The notes below the pieces were generated by a model. The model was not told the DNA's origin. It saw nothing but the letters and a program-made list of their open reading frames with translations, and made no database searches. Shown here piece after piece: positions 1 to 7,649 of a stretch of 51,251 nt of DNA; position 1 is the stretch's first letter, and every line of letters begins with the position of its first letter. Origin of the DNA: Natrinema limicola JCM 13563. Its GTDB lineage: Archaea > Halobacteriota > Halobacteria > Halobacteriales > Natrialbaceae. The DNA is taken from the NCBI RefSeq assembly GCF_000337475.1, contig NZ_AOIT01000029.1:84867-136117 (forward strand). The letters run 5' to 3'. A program made the position numbers and the translations under genes.

Positions 1-245
1 CGCTGGAACCGGGCGGCGAAGTCCTGCAAGGTCGACCCATAGAGGTGGCCCATGTGCAGGCTCCCCGAGACCGTCGGCGGCGGCGTATCGATTGCATACA
101 CCGTGTTCGGGTCCTGCTTTTCGTCGCCATCGTAGGCGTAGACGTCCGCGTCGATCCAGCGCTGTTGCCAGCGCGATTCGACGGTTTCGGGGTCGTAGCC
201 ACCCTCGAGGCTCGGCTCGTCCTGTTCGGCCGCGTCCATGCTCAT
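1..245 (-). CDS. valS: Valyl-tRNA synthetase, N-terminal fragment (runs off the window edge)
   Basis: Class I aminoacyl-tRNA synthetase charging tRNA-Val in the cytoplasm. Only the first 81 codons lie in the window. They contain the start of the class I core: an N-terminal Arg/Trp-rich helix (ESRWQQRW) and the HIGH signature in the form HMGH within PPPTVSGSLHMGHLYG, which is the ValRS form of this motif. The gene was not called as a complete frame because its stop lies outside. ATG at 245 is chosen, with a second ATG two codons later. The 570 bases upstream hold a large perfect inverted repeat, described separately, that could lie in the promoter or leader of this gene. Confidence 0.93.
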   Translation of the reverse strand, partial: MSMDAAEQDEPSLEGGYDPETVESRWQQRWIDADVYAYDGDEKQDPNTVYAIDTPPPTVSGSLHMGHLYGSTLQDFAARFQ

Positions 246-391
246 GCTTTCACCGCCCGCTGTGGGCGTCGTCGGTACGTCGTCGGGAACTGTGGTTGGC
301 GCTCGTCCATATGAGTCGTTGCTCGGTGAATGCTGGTCGGCGACAATACATCCGTCGAAACGGGGTAGGGAATGCGGGGCTACGGGGCCCC

Positions 392-473
392 TATCAGGGC
401 GGACGTAAGTCATTAAAAGAGTTCGACCACGCGTTCGGTCGAACTCCCGTAAATCGTTACGTCCGCCCTGATA
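392..473. repeat. Perfect nested inverted repeat (17-bp outer arms, 10-bp inner arms)
   Basis: The outer arms TATCAGGGCGGACGTAA (392-408) and its exact reverse complement (457-473) enclose a second perfect pair, GAGTTCGACC (419-428) and GGTCGAACTC (437-446), around an 8-base loop. The element lies 147-228 bases upstream of the valS start. Read toward valS, a TATA-like CTTTTAATG sits between the inner and outer arms, so it may be an operator, a structured leader, or a miniature mobile element. No target duplication is visible at its ends. Confidence 0.9.
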
Positions 474-617
474 CAAAAACGGTGCCACGCGGCCCGTCAA
501 ACGGTTGGACGGTCGCCGCGACGCACTGCATCATACGTATCCCTTGCTCCGGGAACGGTGTTAGGTGTTTCGTCGGCCGGTGCTCGAGCGTGTCTGGATC
601 CGTCCGTGCTAACTGCC

Positions 618-704
618 ACTATAGTAGCCACTGAAAATCAATGCACACCCGATCGCACGACGGCTGTGCGATCGGTGTGTAAATCGTTTCAGTTGTTACT
701 ATAG
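618..704. repeat. REP-like imperfect palindrome bounded by ACTATAG
   Basis: About 40-base arms, bordered by ACTATAG at both ends, fold around a loop of a few bases. The best-paired part is CCGATCGCAC (649-658) against GTGCGATCGG (665-674), and the arms differ at several positions farther out. From memory, elements of this kind recur between genes in Natrialbaceae genomes, so it is probably a dispersed repeat rather than a site specific to this locus. Only one copy is in the window. Confidence 0.75.
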
Positions 705-776
705 CTTCCACGGAGTGGCGAGACATCGACCTCGAGAGCAGAGCGCAAAAGTATCGTCCAGACTCTAGGAACGCGT

Positions 777-821
777 ATGAGTACCGATGGCAACCCTCTC
801 GAGGGGGCCGATCGACCGTGA
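777..821 (+). CDS. Possible 14-codon upstream frame coupled to the next gene
   Basis: An ATG at 777 opens MSTDGNPLEGADRP and ends in TGA at 819-821, which overlaps the GTG start of the following gene (GTGA). A TATA-like stretch about 27 bases upstream would place the transcript start at or near this ATG, so it could be the leaderless initiation point, with the main gene translated by re-initiation. Coding status is unproven; it may only set the level of the downstream gene. Confidence 0.35.
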   Translation: MSTDGNPLEGADRP

Positions 822-1063
822 GCGCCCTCGCACGGCTGCGGGCGCGTCTCCGCAACAGATTCGATGCGTGGCGCTGGTGGTATGCACTCCGTGTCAGCGG
901 CGCTCCAAAATGTGCCGTCTGCGGAAACGAGGCGGCGTGGATCGCCACGTCGGAGAACGAACCGCGCTGTTTCCAACATATCCCGGCTGAAGGAGAGGAA
1001 GCGATCCGAGACGTCCAGCCCGAGGATTGCTTTACTGACTGGGACGACCACACCAGCGAGTAG
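818..1063 (+). CDS. Small zinc-finger-like hypothetical protein
   Basis: 81 residues. The basic N-terminus (RLRARLRNRFDAWRWWYALR) is unusual for a haloarchaeal protein and could bind nucleic acid or membrane. It is followed by a CAVC knuckle (about residues 32-35) and later single Cys and His residues that could complete a metal site. The C-terminus is acidic. I do not recognise a named family. The GTG start overlaps the stop of a 14-codon upstream frame. The 3' end faces the regulator gene across a copy of the 80-90 bp repeat. Confidence 0.65.
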   Translation: MSALARLRARLRNRFDAWRWWYALRVSGAPKCAVCGNEAAWIATSENEPRCFQHIPAEGEEAIRDVQPEDCFTDWDDHTSE

Positions 1064-1108
1064 GGCGGCCGACTCACACCACGACGCTGGTGCGGTCCGT
1101 TTGACCGT

Positions 1109-1199
1109 CATACGGTCTACTGTCAGTCAGCGTCGGTGCACCTGCGACCCGCGACCGTCCTACGATCCCACCGGTACCCAGCGACAGGAAGCCGTCTCA
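1109..1199 (-). repeat. Stop-codon-associated palindromic repeat, copy 1
   Basis: Member of a repeat family with a CTGTCAGTCAG-type core and ends related to TGATACGG and CCGTATG. Here the right end (read leftward, TGAGACGG) supplies the TGA stop of the regulator gene at 1197-1199. It fills the gap between two convergent genes and can fold into an extended hairpin. Related copies are at 3113-3197, 7905-7984 and 40260-40347. Confidence 0.75.
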
Positions 1200-2096
1200 G
1201 GCGTCGCCGTCGGAATGGGCTCGCACCCATAACTCGCCGATTCGAGAGAGTCGCGTTCGGTAGGACTTCCCGTGTTCCTCGCGCTCGATGTACCCTTTGC
1301 CGCCGGGGCCCAGCCGGTCGACGTTGTAGATGACCTTCGACCGGAAACTGTCAGTGTATTCCTCGTTGAGTTCGCGGGCCAGCGATTCGGCGAGTTCGGA
1401 GACGGAGTCGAACTCGCCGCCCTCGCCGAGTTTGTACAGGATCAGTTCCTCGAACGGCTTGACGTTAGAGAATGATGCAACCGGTAACTCGACGATATGC
1501 TTGCCGTCGATTTCCTTTGCCCCAATGGTCGTCCCGCGCTCGTCGAACTCGGCGAGCAGGTCGCGTGCGCTCTCGAGGCGGCTCCCGATCCGATCGTCTT
1601 CGATCCCGTCGTTGTCTTCTCGAAGGTCCTCGAGCAAGGCGATCTGTTCGCGCAGTTCCTCGGCGAGTTCGGTCTCTAAGTACTTCTCCGGGGCAGTGTA
1701 GTAGGTATGGATGCCCTCGCGGTCTTCCTCGCGTTCGACCATCAGCGAGTGGGCGGCGTTGGCGAAGGCGAAGCTGACAGTCCGGGGCATCGCGGCGACG
1801 TTGACCCAGACCTCGTTGCCGGCGTCGAGTTCGGCGGTGATGAGCTCGTAGGCCTGCTCGAAGGCTTCGTCGTAGTCGTAGACGTCCTCTAAGACGAACC
1901 GCTCCGTTTCGGCCCCCAGCAGGTTCCGGAAGTCCGTCTCGAGTTTCTTCGAGAGATGCCGGGAGTATTCGACGTTGGCCTCGCTGCCGACGGCTCCCTC
2001 GAGCAAAATGACGCTGTCGACGTCGATCTGATCGCGCACCAGTGGCGCGATCAGCCGGTCGTAATCGAAGCCGACCGGGACGATGTGTGTTTGCAT
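1197..2096 (-). CDS. HFX_2341-type regulator: CARF-like N-terminal domain plus winged helix
   Basis: 299 residues. The N-terminal 135 residues form a Rossmann-like unit: a strand opening THIVPVGFDYDRLIAPL, then VWVNVAAMPRTVSFAFANAA near residues 97-114, which occupies the place of the Asn-rich ligand loop of CARF proteins such as Csa3. A charged helical linker follows (about 140-185), then a C-terminal winged-helix region (about 205-295) ending near the stop. I place it in the haloarchaeal HFX_2341/DUF6293 regulator family. The ATG at 2096 is preferred over the GTG three codons upstream. The stop codon is the first triplet of a repeat element. Ligand and targets are unknown; no CRISPR genes are nearby. 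Confidence 0.8.
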   Translation of the reverse strand: MQTHIVPVGFDYDRLIAPLVRDQIDVDSVILLEGAVGSEANVEYSRHLSKKLETDFRNLLGAETERFVLEDVYDYDEAFEQAYELITAELDAGNEVWVNVAAMPRTVSFAFANAAHSLMVEREEDREGIHTYYTAPEKYLETELAEELREQIALLEDLREDNDGIEDDRIGSRLESARDLLAEFDERGTTIGAKEIDGKHIVELPVASFSNVKPFEELILYKLGEGGEFDSVSELAESLARELNEEYTDSFRSKVIYNVDRLGPGGKGYIEREEHGKSYRTRLSRIGELWVRAHSDGDA

Positions 2097-2147
2097 GGTC
2101 GACACTGAGGCAGGAGCCGTTACAAAACCACCGAGTCGGTATCCGCG

Positions 2148-2375
2148 TTACTCGACGAGCGGCATGACGATACCGAACACGAACGGCGAGGCAAAGCCGA
2201 TCGCGAAGCCGATCATCGTCAGGGCGAAAAACAGCGTGTTCTCCCACTGGGGAAGCGACCCGAACATCGCGTGGCCGACGAGTTCGCTACCCGTCCCGAC
2301 GACGAACAGGGCGAGCCCGAGGAAGAAGCCGGTCTTTGCCAGCTCCGAGTGATCGCGGCCGCTATAGTGTGCCAT
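2148..2375 (-). CDS. Small two-helix membrane protein
   Basis: 75 residues starting MAHYSGRDHSELAKTGF. Two hydrophobic segments (about residues 15-35 and 48-70) indicate a small integral membrane protein. From memory it resembles a conserved haloarchaeal family of unknown function. The internal ATG at 2375 is chosen over an upstream in-frame start because the sequence becomes family-like there. It sits between two leftward genes without overlap. Confidence 0.65.
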   Translation of the reverse strand: MAHYSGRDHSELAKTGFFLGLALFVVGTGSELVGHAMFGSLPQWENTLFFALTMIGFAIGFASPFVFGIVMPLVE

Positions 2376-2423
2376 AGCGACGCATCGATGGTCGGCCACG
2401 TAATCGTTTCGACAGCAGCGCGG

Positions 2424-3062
2424 TCAGTCCTCGTCTGTCGCCTCGAGTTCGAGCCCTCTGAACAGATCCACGATCGCCTCCCGGTCGCGGGCCGGATCGA
2501 TGTCGAGGGCGGCCTCGAGCGTGGCCGGATCGTCGGGCGCCTCGAGCGGTACTAGGCCGCCGGCCATCACGTACGTGTCGGCGGCGGGCCAGATGGCGAT
2601 GTGGGCTTCGGCGTCGATTGTCGCGGCGTCGGCGTCGTCATCGTCGTCAGCTGCCGAGCCAGCGTCGACTGGATAGTCTGCCTCGAAGACGGTGAGATGA
2701 CCGACGGTGCCGTCCGGGCGGTCGATATGCTCGCTCGTGCGTTCGTCGCCGACGATGATACCGTCGTCTTCGATCGTCTCGACGAACCCCGTGCGGGCTT
2801 TCGGGGCAGCCATCCCGAGGGCATCGCTCGGGGACAGCCCCATTGTCGACAGCGACGGATTGAGCTGCAGTTCGATGAGAAACAGCGATCGGGCCGGGAT
2901 CGAGCCGCTGGCGCGGAGCCGCTCGAGTGCGTCAGCTGTCGGCCGATGTTCGAAGACGCTCGTCTCGGCGGTGATCGTCATCAGCGAGAGTCGTCGTTTC
3001 TCGGTCTGCGTGCCGAGCCGCTGCCAGTCGTCGGCGACCGCAGCCGGGAGATCGATCGTCAT
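2424..3062 (-). CDS. Conserved haloarchaeal protein of unknown function
   Basis: 212 residues, acidic, soluble, with no signal peptide or membrane segment. A predicted alpha/beta region of about 125 residues is followed by an Asp-rich linker (about 137-147) and a second small domain. The codon use and acidic composition fit a real gene. I recognise no catalytic motif. A copy of the palindromic repeat lies just upstream (3113-3197), close to or within its promoter region. Confidence 0.6.
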   Translation of the reverse strand: MTIDLPAAVADDWQRLGTQTEKRRLSLMTITAETSVFEHRPTADALERLRASGSIPARSLFLIELQLNPSLSTMGLSPSDALGMAAPKARTGFVETIEDDGIIVGDERTSEHIDRPDGTVGHLTVFEADYPVDAGSAADDDDDADAATIDAEAHIAIWPAADTYVMAGGLVPLEAPDDPATLEAALDIDPARDREAIVDLFRGLELEATDED

Positions 3063-3112
3063 GGTCGCCGGCTATGCAATCGGGACCGTTCAGGGTGGCG
3101 ATTCGACTCGGT

Positions 3113-3197
3113 CATACGGACTCCTTTCAGTCAGTGCTGGCGCACCCGCGACCCGTCCTGCGGGTACGCCGATCCCCAGTGATAGCAGACCGTATCA
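3113..3197 (-). repeat. Stop-codon-associated palindromic repeat, copy 2
   Basis: The end at 3190-3197, read leftward, is TGATACGG, and its TGA is the stop codon of the symporter gene. The opposite end carries CATACGG (3113-3119). The centre pairs GGCGCACCCGC with GCGGGTACGCC with one mismatch, giving a long hairpin. This is the clearest copy of the family in the window. Confidence 0.8.
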
Positions 3198-4673
3198 GTC
3201 GGCACCGAGGCCGTCGAAGTAAATCGCGCGCTGCTCGTCGGCCGCCGGCGAGGTAACCAGCGAGACGGCGACAGTGATGAGAAGGCCAAGTCCCATCCCG
3301 ACGAGGCCGGCCGACCAGCCCGCGTAGGACCCCGGTACAGCGGCGACGAAGAGACTCGCCATGTAAAAGCCCTGGCTCGCGAGGATTCCGGCGGTGATAC
3401 CAGCGCGCGTAATCTTGCGCCAGTAGAGGGCAAGCAACACCGGCAGTGCGAGCTGAGCAAAGCCGCTGAAGGCGGCGTTCCCGAGGTCGAACAGCGTCGC
3501 CGGCTGAAACAGGCTGGCAACGAAGGCCGCAGTAGCAAAGATCGCGACGCCGCCGCGGGCCAGCAGCCCTTCTCGGCTATCGGAGAGGCTTCGGTCGACG
3601 AACGGCCGGTAGAGATCCCGCGTGAAATACGACGAGCCCGACAGCAACATCGAGTCCGAGGAGGACATCATCGCGGCCATCGCGCCGGCGATGACCAGCG
3701 CGGCGAACCAGGTCGGGGTGTACGCATCGAGTATCAACGGCAGGACGTTCGCTCCTTCGGGAACCGCGACCTCGAGGCCGGCGGCCCACGCCCCGAGCAG
3801 GAACGAGGGGACGAACAGCAGCACACAAAGGATCGGCCAAAGGGCAAAGGAGCGCTTGAGGACGGTTTTCGAGCCCGCGGCGAAGAACCGCTGGTTGACC
3901 TGCGGGAACATCGCGACGCCGAAGCCGATCGTGATCGCCGTCGAGAGTATCCACTGGGGCGTGTAGTAGCTGCTGCCGAGCGAGAGGAACTCGGCTGTGT
4001 CCGAACTCGATGCGAGCGCCGCGGTCGCCGCGCTCGGGCCGCCGACGGTCGCGAGCACCCACAGCAGCGCGACCCAGGTCGTCACGAGCATGAACGCGCC
4101 CTGGAGCGTGTCGGTCCAGGCGACCCCGCGCATCCCGGCGGCGACGACGTAGAGGATCATGAATACCGTGATCAGGCCCGCCCCCAGTTCGTAGGACACT
4201 GCACCGTCGGTAAGCGCCTCGAGTGCCGTACCAGCGCCGACCTGCTGGAGCATGACGTAGGGGAACAGCCACAGCAGACTGATGGCGGCGACGAGCCCGC
4301 GGAGCCACCGCGACCCGAAGCGGTCGCCGAGCATCTCGCCGAGGGTGACGTAGCCGTACTGCTGGCCGAGCAGCCACTGCTTGTAGCCGATCACGTACCA
4401 GAGGATGGCGAAGATGATCCCGTCCATCAGCCCCATGACCAGGATCCACTCGGGCCCCTGCGCGTAGGCGATGTTCGGGCCGGCGAAGAAGGTAAACGCC
4501 GACAGCAGCGTCGCAAAGGTCGTAAACAGCAACACGACCGTGCCGAGCGTGCGACTCGCGAGATAGAAGTCCTCGGCGGTCCGCTCGGTCAGGCGATAGG
4601 CGACCAGCCCGACCGCGAGCGCGAGCAAGAGGTAGCCGACGATGATCGACAGCTGCAGCGTGACCGCTCTCAT
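3195..4673 (-). CDS. Sodium:solute symporter (SSS family)
   Basis: 492 residues with about 12-13 hydrophobic helices. The SSS fold is indicated by the early DFYLASRTLG region, the TLLSAFTFFAGP helix and the MSSSDSMLLSGSSYFTRDLY segment, which in this family contributes to the sodium site. It would import an organic solute with Na+; the substrate cannot be told from sequence. The start ATG overlaps the stop of the upstream DUF3311 gene by four bases (ATGA), so the two are co-translated. The TGA stop is formed by the end of a repeat element. Confidence 0.9.
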   Translation of the reverse strand: MRAVTLQLSIIVGYLLLALAVGLVAYRLTERTAEDFYLASRTLGTVVLLFTTFATLLSAFTFFAGPNIAYAQGPEWILVMGLMDGIIFAILWYVIGYKQWLLGQQYGYVTLGEMLGDRFGSRWLRGLVAAISLLWLFPYVMLQQVGAGTALEALTDGAVSYELGAGLITVFMILYVVAAGMRGVAWTDTLQGAFMLVTTWVALLWVLATVGGPSAATAALASSSDTAEFLSLGSSYYTPQWILSTAITIGFGVAMFPQVNQRFFAAGSKTVLKRSFALWPILCVLLFVPSFLLGAWAAGLEVAVPEGANVLPLILDAYTPTWFAALVIAGAMAAMMSSSDSMLLSGSSYFTRDLYRPFVDRSLSDSREGLLARGGVAIFATAAFVASLFQPATLFDLGNAAFSGFAQLALPVLLALYWRKITRAGITAGILASQGFYMASLFVAAVPGSYAGWSAGLVGMGLGLLITVAVSLVTSPAADEQRAIYFDGLGAD

Positions 4674-4954
4674 GGCGAATCACCGCCGGTTCGCGGCTCT
4701 CGAGTCCGGCCGGGACCCCCCACTCGCCTCTCACTCGAGCCGTCGTCGTCCGTTGACTCGATGCCGATTCCCCAGGCACGCTGGGCGAAAACCCAGAAGA
4801 CGACCGACGCAAGCCCCATCCAGCCGACGTGCCACCAGAGCCATACTGGCAGCCCGGCGACGACGGTCGCCGATCCCCACAGGAACCACGGGACGGTCAG
4901 TCCGGCGAGGACGACCGCGACCGCGATCCAGACCCCCAGTTCGTTCCGGTGCAT
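4670..4954 (-). CDS. DUF3311 small membrane protein, symporter partner
   Basis: 94 residues with two hydrophobic helices (about 8-30 and 36-58) and a polar, Arg/Gly-rich tail. Small DUF3311 proteins are regularly encoded directly before SSS-family symporters, as here with a four-base overlap. The tail of about 30 residues beyond the second helix is longer than I expect for the family. Probable role: stability or activity of the transporter, inferred from context. Confidence 0.8.
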   Translation of the reverse strand: MHRNELGVWIAVAVVLAGLTVPWFLWGSATVVAGLPVWLWWHVGWMGLASVVFWVFAQRAWGIGIESTDDDGSSERRVGGPGRTREPRTGGDSP

Positions 4955-5202
4955 ATGTGACTGTTTCCCTCGATATGGGTAGTTCTTTCTGTTCGATTCC
5001 GCCTATCGAAGAGATTTGTTCATCGATATGGCATCGTCGGCTCGCCGGTTCGAGAAGCCAGTGATCGAAACGAGTCACATTGATCGCACAGTCCGCGGTT
5101 CTCGCTTACGGTGCTCGCCCTGACCCGCGCTCCCATCGTGCGATCAGGGGCCGTGATGGTCAGTGGCAACGATAGCTACAATCGGTATTTCATCGAGGAA
5201 AA

Positions 5203-5213
5203 AACATATATGA
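5203..5213 (+). promoter_or_regulatory. TATA box for the membrane-tethered regulator gene
   Basis: The AT-rich run AACATATATGA lies about 30 bases before the ATG at 5241, consistent with a transcript starting within a few bases of the start codon. Confidence 0.6.
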
Positions 5214-5240
5214 ATCTGCCAGCGAGTACGAATCGACTAT

Positions 5241-6089
5241 ATGTCCCGGCTGTTCCCCTTCCGCTCCGAGACGACGACCGAGGAGGGCCAGCCCCGCGTC
5301 GTCGAACTCGAGGGCGAGGACGCTGACGCCGTCTTCAGCGCCCTCTCCTCGACGACGGCGCGGCAAATCTACGCACGGCTCGACGAGGAACCCGGGACAC
5401 CAAGCGACATCGCGGACGCGATCGATTCTTCGATCCAGAACGTCCGCTATCACTTAGAAAACCTCGAGGAGGCCGGGCTCGTTACGGTCGTCGACACGTG
5501 GTATTCCTCGCGGGGCAACGAGATGAGCGTCTACGCGACGACCGACGGGCCGCTGATCGTCACCAGCGACGAGTCGCGGGCGGCGAAACTCAAAGCGGCG
5601 CTCTCGCGGCTTCTCGGCGGGATCGGCGCACTCGCAGGCGGGAGTTTGCTGGTGCAGTACACGCTGACGCGCTGGCTCGTGCCGACTGGGACTGAACCGG
5701 TCGCTGACGAATCGAAGCCCGCAGGCGCGGCCGGGAGCGACAGCCGTGACACAACCTCGACGGGGGACGGCGGGGCAACCACCGGAACGGGGAACGGCTC
5801 GAGCGACGACGGTGACATCGGGATCGCCACCGTGAACGAAACCGAGACGACCAGCGCGGACGCCGAGAGCGCGGACGCCCCCGATTCGTCGCTCGATACC
5901 AGCAGCGAAGCCTCCGATTCGGCACTCGGTGCTGGCAACGAGGCAGTACAGAACGCGAGTGACGGCAGTGTGGACACAGCAGAGGCGATGGTCGAGACGG
6001 TGCCACCAGGAGTGCTCTTTTTCCTCGGCGGCCTCGTCGTCTTGCTTGCAGTGGTGCTCTACTGGTACTGGTACCGGCCGACGTACTGA
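5241..6089 (+). CDS. Winged-helix regulator with two transmembrane helices
   Basis: 282 residues. Residues 25-90 form an ArsR-like winged helix (SSTTARQIYARL, then SDIADAIDSSIQNVRYHLEN as recognition region). A hydrophobic helix follows at about 128-150, then about 100 residues of Gly/Ser/Thr/Asp low-complexity sequence, then a second helix at about 253-277 (FFLGGLVVLLAVVLYWYWY). With the DNA-binding domain inside, the low-complexity segment would be outside the cell. This suggests a one-component membrane sensor or a factor released by proteolysis. Target genes are unknown. It precedes dnaG but has its own TATA box. Confidence 0.82.
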   Translation: MSRLFPFRSETTTEEGQPRVVELEGEDADAVFSALSSTTARQIYARLDEEPGTPSDIADAIDSSIQNVRYHLENLEEAGLVTVVDTWYSSRGNEMSVYATTDGPLIVTSDESRAAKLKAALSRLLGGIGALAGGSLLVQYTLTRWLVPTGTEPVADESKPAGAAGSDSRDTTSTGDGGATTGTGNGSSDDGDIGIATVNETETTSADAESADAPDSSLDTSSEASDSALGAGNEAVQNASDGSVDTAEAMVETVPPGVLFFLGGLVVLLAVVLYWYWYRPTY

Positions 6090-6200
6090 TCGCTCGTTGC
6101 CATCGACATGCTGCTGTCGGAGAGGCCGTCACAGTCCGACTGCACACACCCGATCGGTGCCTCCAGAGGTCAACAGCTATTTCTCCCCCACGAACGAAAT

Positions 6201-6210
6201 CATATATAAA
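6201..6210 (+). promoter_or_regulatory. TATA box of dnaG
   Basis: CATATATAAA, a near-ideal archaeal TATA box with purines before it, lies 57-66 bases upstream of the dnaG ATG, predicting a short leader of about 30 bases. Confidence 0.65.
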
Positions 6211-6266
6211 CCGGTCTCTGTACGCGACTCCCGCGTCACCGCGCCCCTCGCGGGGACAGATTCCCA

Positions 6267-7649
6267 ATGGAAGACACATCAAAATATCTCATCCACGCGG
6301 ACGTCACGGCTGACGGGGTCGTCGAGCGCAGCGACGTCGTCGGCGCGATCTTCGGGCAGACCGAAGGGCTGCTCGGCGACGAACTCGACCTCCGCGATCT
6401 CCGGCAGTCTGGCAAAGTCGGTCGCATCGATGTCGAAATCTCGAGCACTGGCGGTCAGTCTCACGGACAGGTCACCATCGCAACGAGCCTCGATAAGGTC
6501 GAAACTGCTACGCTCGCGGCCTCGCTCGAGACGATCACGCGCGTCGGTCCCTGCCGGGCCGACCTCGAGGTCCGCGAGATCGAGGACGTACGCGCGGCGA
6601 AACGCAAGGAAGTCGTCGACCGCGCGAAGGAACTCCTCCGGACGGGCTTCGACGACTCGATTATGTCCTCCGACGAGATCTTGGCGGAGGTTCGCCAGCA
6701 CGTCCGCGTCGAGGACATCACCGAATACGAGGGCCTGCCCGCCGGCCCACGGGTCACCGACAGCGACGCCATTATCGTCGTCGAGGGCCGGGCCGATGTC
6801 CTCACCCTGCTCAAGTACGGGATCAAAAACGCGATCGCGGTCGAAGGGACGAGCGTCCCCGATGCCGTGGCCGAACTCACCCGCCATCGCACAGTCACGG
6901 CCTTCCTCGACGGTGACCGCGGCGGCGATCTCATTCTCGAGGAACTCGCGCAGGTCGGCGATATCGATTACGTCGCCTTTGCCCCCGCGGATAGCTCCGT
7001 CGAGGAACTCGATCACCACGAAGTGTTCGCCGCCCTCCGGAACAAGGTTCCCTACGAGACCGTCTCGGAGCTCAACGAGCCTCGAGAAGCCGTCGCCGCT
7101 ACTGACGGCAGTACGACGCCGGCACCGCTGCCGACCGACGACACGGCCGCGCCACCGACTACCACAGAATCAGACCGCACAGCGACCTGTGAATCGACTA
7201 CACAGCCGAATACAACGATCGACGCGACCGACGATGTCGAGGCGACAGCGACGAGTCAGCCACAGCCGGACGCGGCCGACTCGGAACCGACACAGTCCGA
7301 CGCGACCGCTTCCGAGTCCGATGCTGACCGCGGCCCTGAGACGATCTACGGGCACGCGGCCGCGATCGTTCGGGCCAACACCGATCGCGTCCGGTTTCTC
7401 GACGCCGACGCCGAGCGGATCGACGAAGCCGACGCGAGCGACGCCTACAAAGCACTCGAGGACCTCGAGCCGGTGCCGACGACGGTCGTCCTCGACGAAA
7501 TCCTCGATCAGCGCCTGCTCGATCTGGCGGCCGACCGTGGTGTCGATCGGATCATCGCACGCTCGCTCGGGCAGTTCACCAAACGGCCGACCGACGTGCA
7601 GATCCACGCGATCGACGATATCGCCGAGCAGCGCCCGAACGGGGAATGA
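6267..7649 (+). CDS. dnaG: Archaeal DnaG primase-like protein
   Basis: 460 residues. The N-terminal domain is followed by a TOPRIM domain with the catalytic glutamate in VVEGRADV (E173) and the metal-binding pair in FLDGDRGGD (D215, D217). Archaeal DnaG binds the exosome as an RNA-tethering subunit and has low primase activity. Between about residues 282 and 345 there is an Ala/Thr/Asp-rich linker, before a conserved C-terminal domain (about 355-455), which is the exosome-binding part in the family. A strong TATA box precedes it. A 62-residue membrane protein follows. Confidence 0.93.
   Translation: MEDTSKYLIHADVTADGVVERSDVVGAIFGQTEGLLGDELDLRDLRQSGKVGRIDVEISSTGGQSHGQVTIATSLDKVETATLAASLETITRVGPCRADLEVREIEDVRAAKRKEVVDRAKELLRTGFDDSIMSSDEILAEVRQHVRVEDITEYEGLPAGPRVTDSDAIIVVEGRADVLTLLKYGIKNAIAVEGTSVPDAVAELTRHRTVTAFLDGDRGGDLILEELAQVGDIDYVAFAPADSSVEELDHHEVFAALRNKVPYETVSELNEPREAVAATDGSTTPAPLPTDDTAAPPTTTESDRTATCESTTQPNTTIDATDDVEATATSQPQPDAADSEPTQSDATASESDADRGPETIYGHAAAIVRANTDRVRFLDADAERIDEADASDAYKALEDLEPVPTTVVLDEILDQRLLDLAADRGVDRIIARSLGQFTKRPTDVQIHAIDDIAEQRPNGE

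Larger units (their letters stand above)
246..817. other. Intergenic region between divergent genes, with two palindromic elements
   Basis: This spacer separates valS (leftward) from the small gene starting at 818 (rightward). It contains a nested perfect inverted repeat (392-473), a REP-like imperfect palindrome (618-704), and a TATA-like stretch around 745-752 in front of a 14-codon frame at 777-821. One rightward frame stays open through 309-634, but it reads through both palindromes with unusual composition and no similarity I recognise, so I do not call it. Confidence 0.7.

Noticed and set aside
92..634. 180-codon plus-strand open frame in the valS upstream region
   Set aside because: Overlaps the valS start on the other strand and reads through both inverted repeats; unlike haloarchaeal protein composition.
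1109..1199. CRISPR array from the recurrent repeat
   Set aside because: Copies are dispersed, not in tandem, with no regular spacers and no cas genes.
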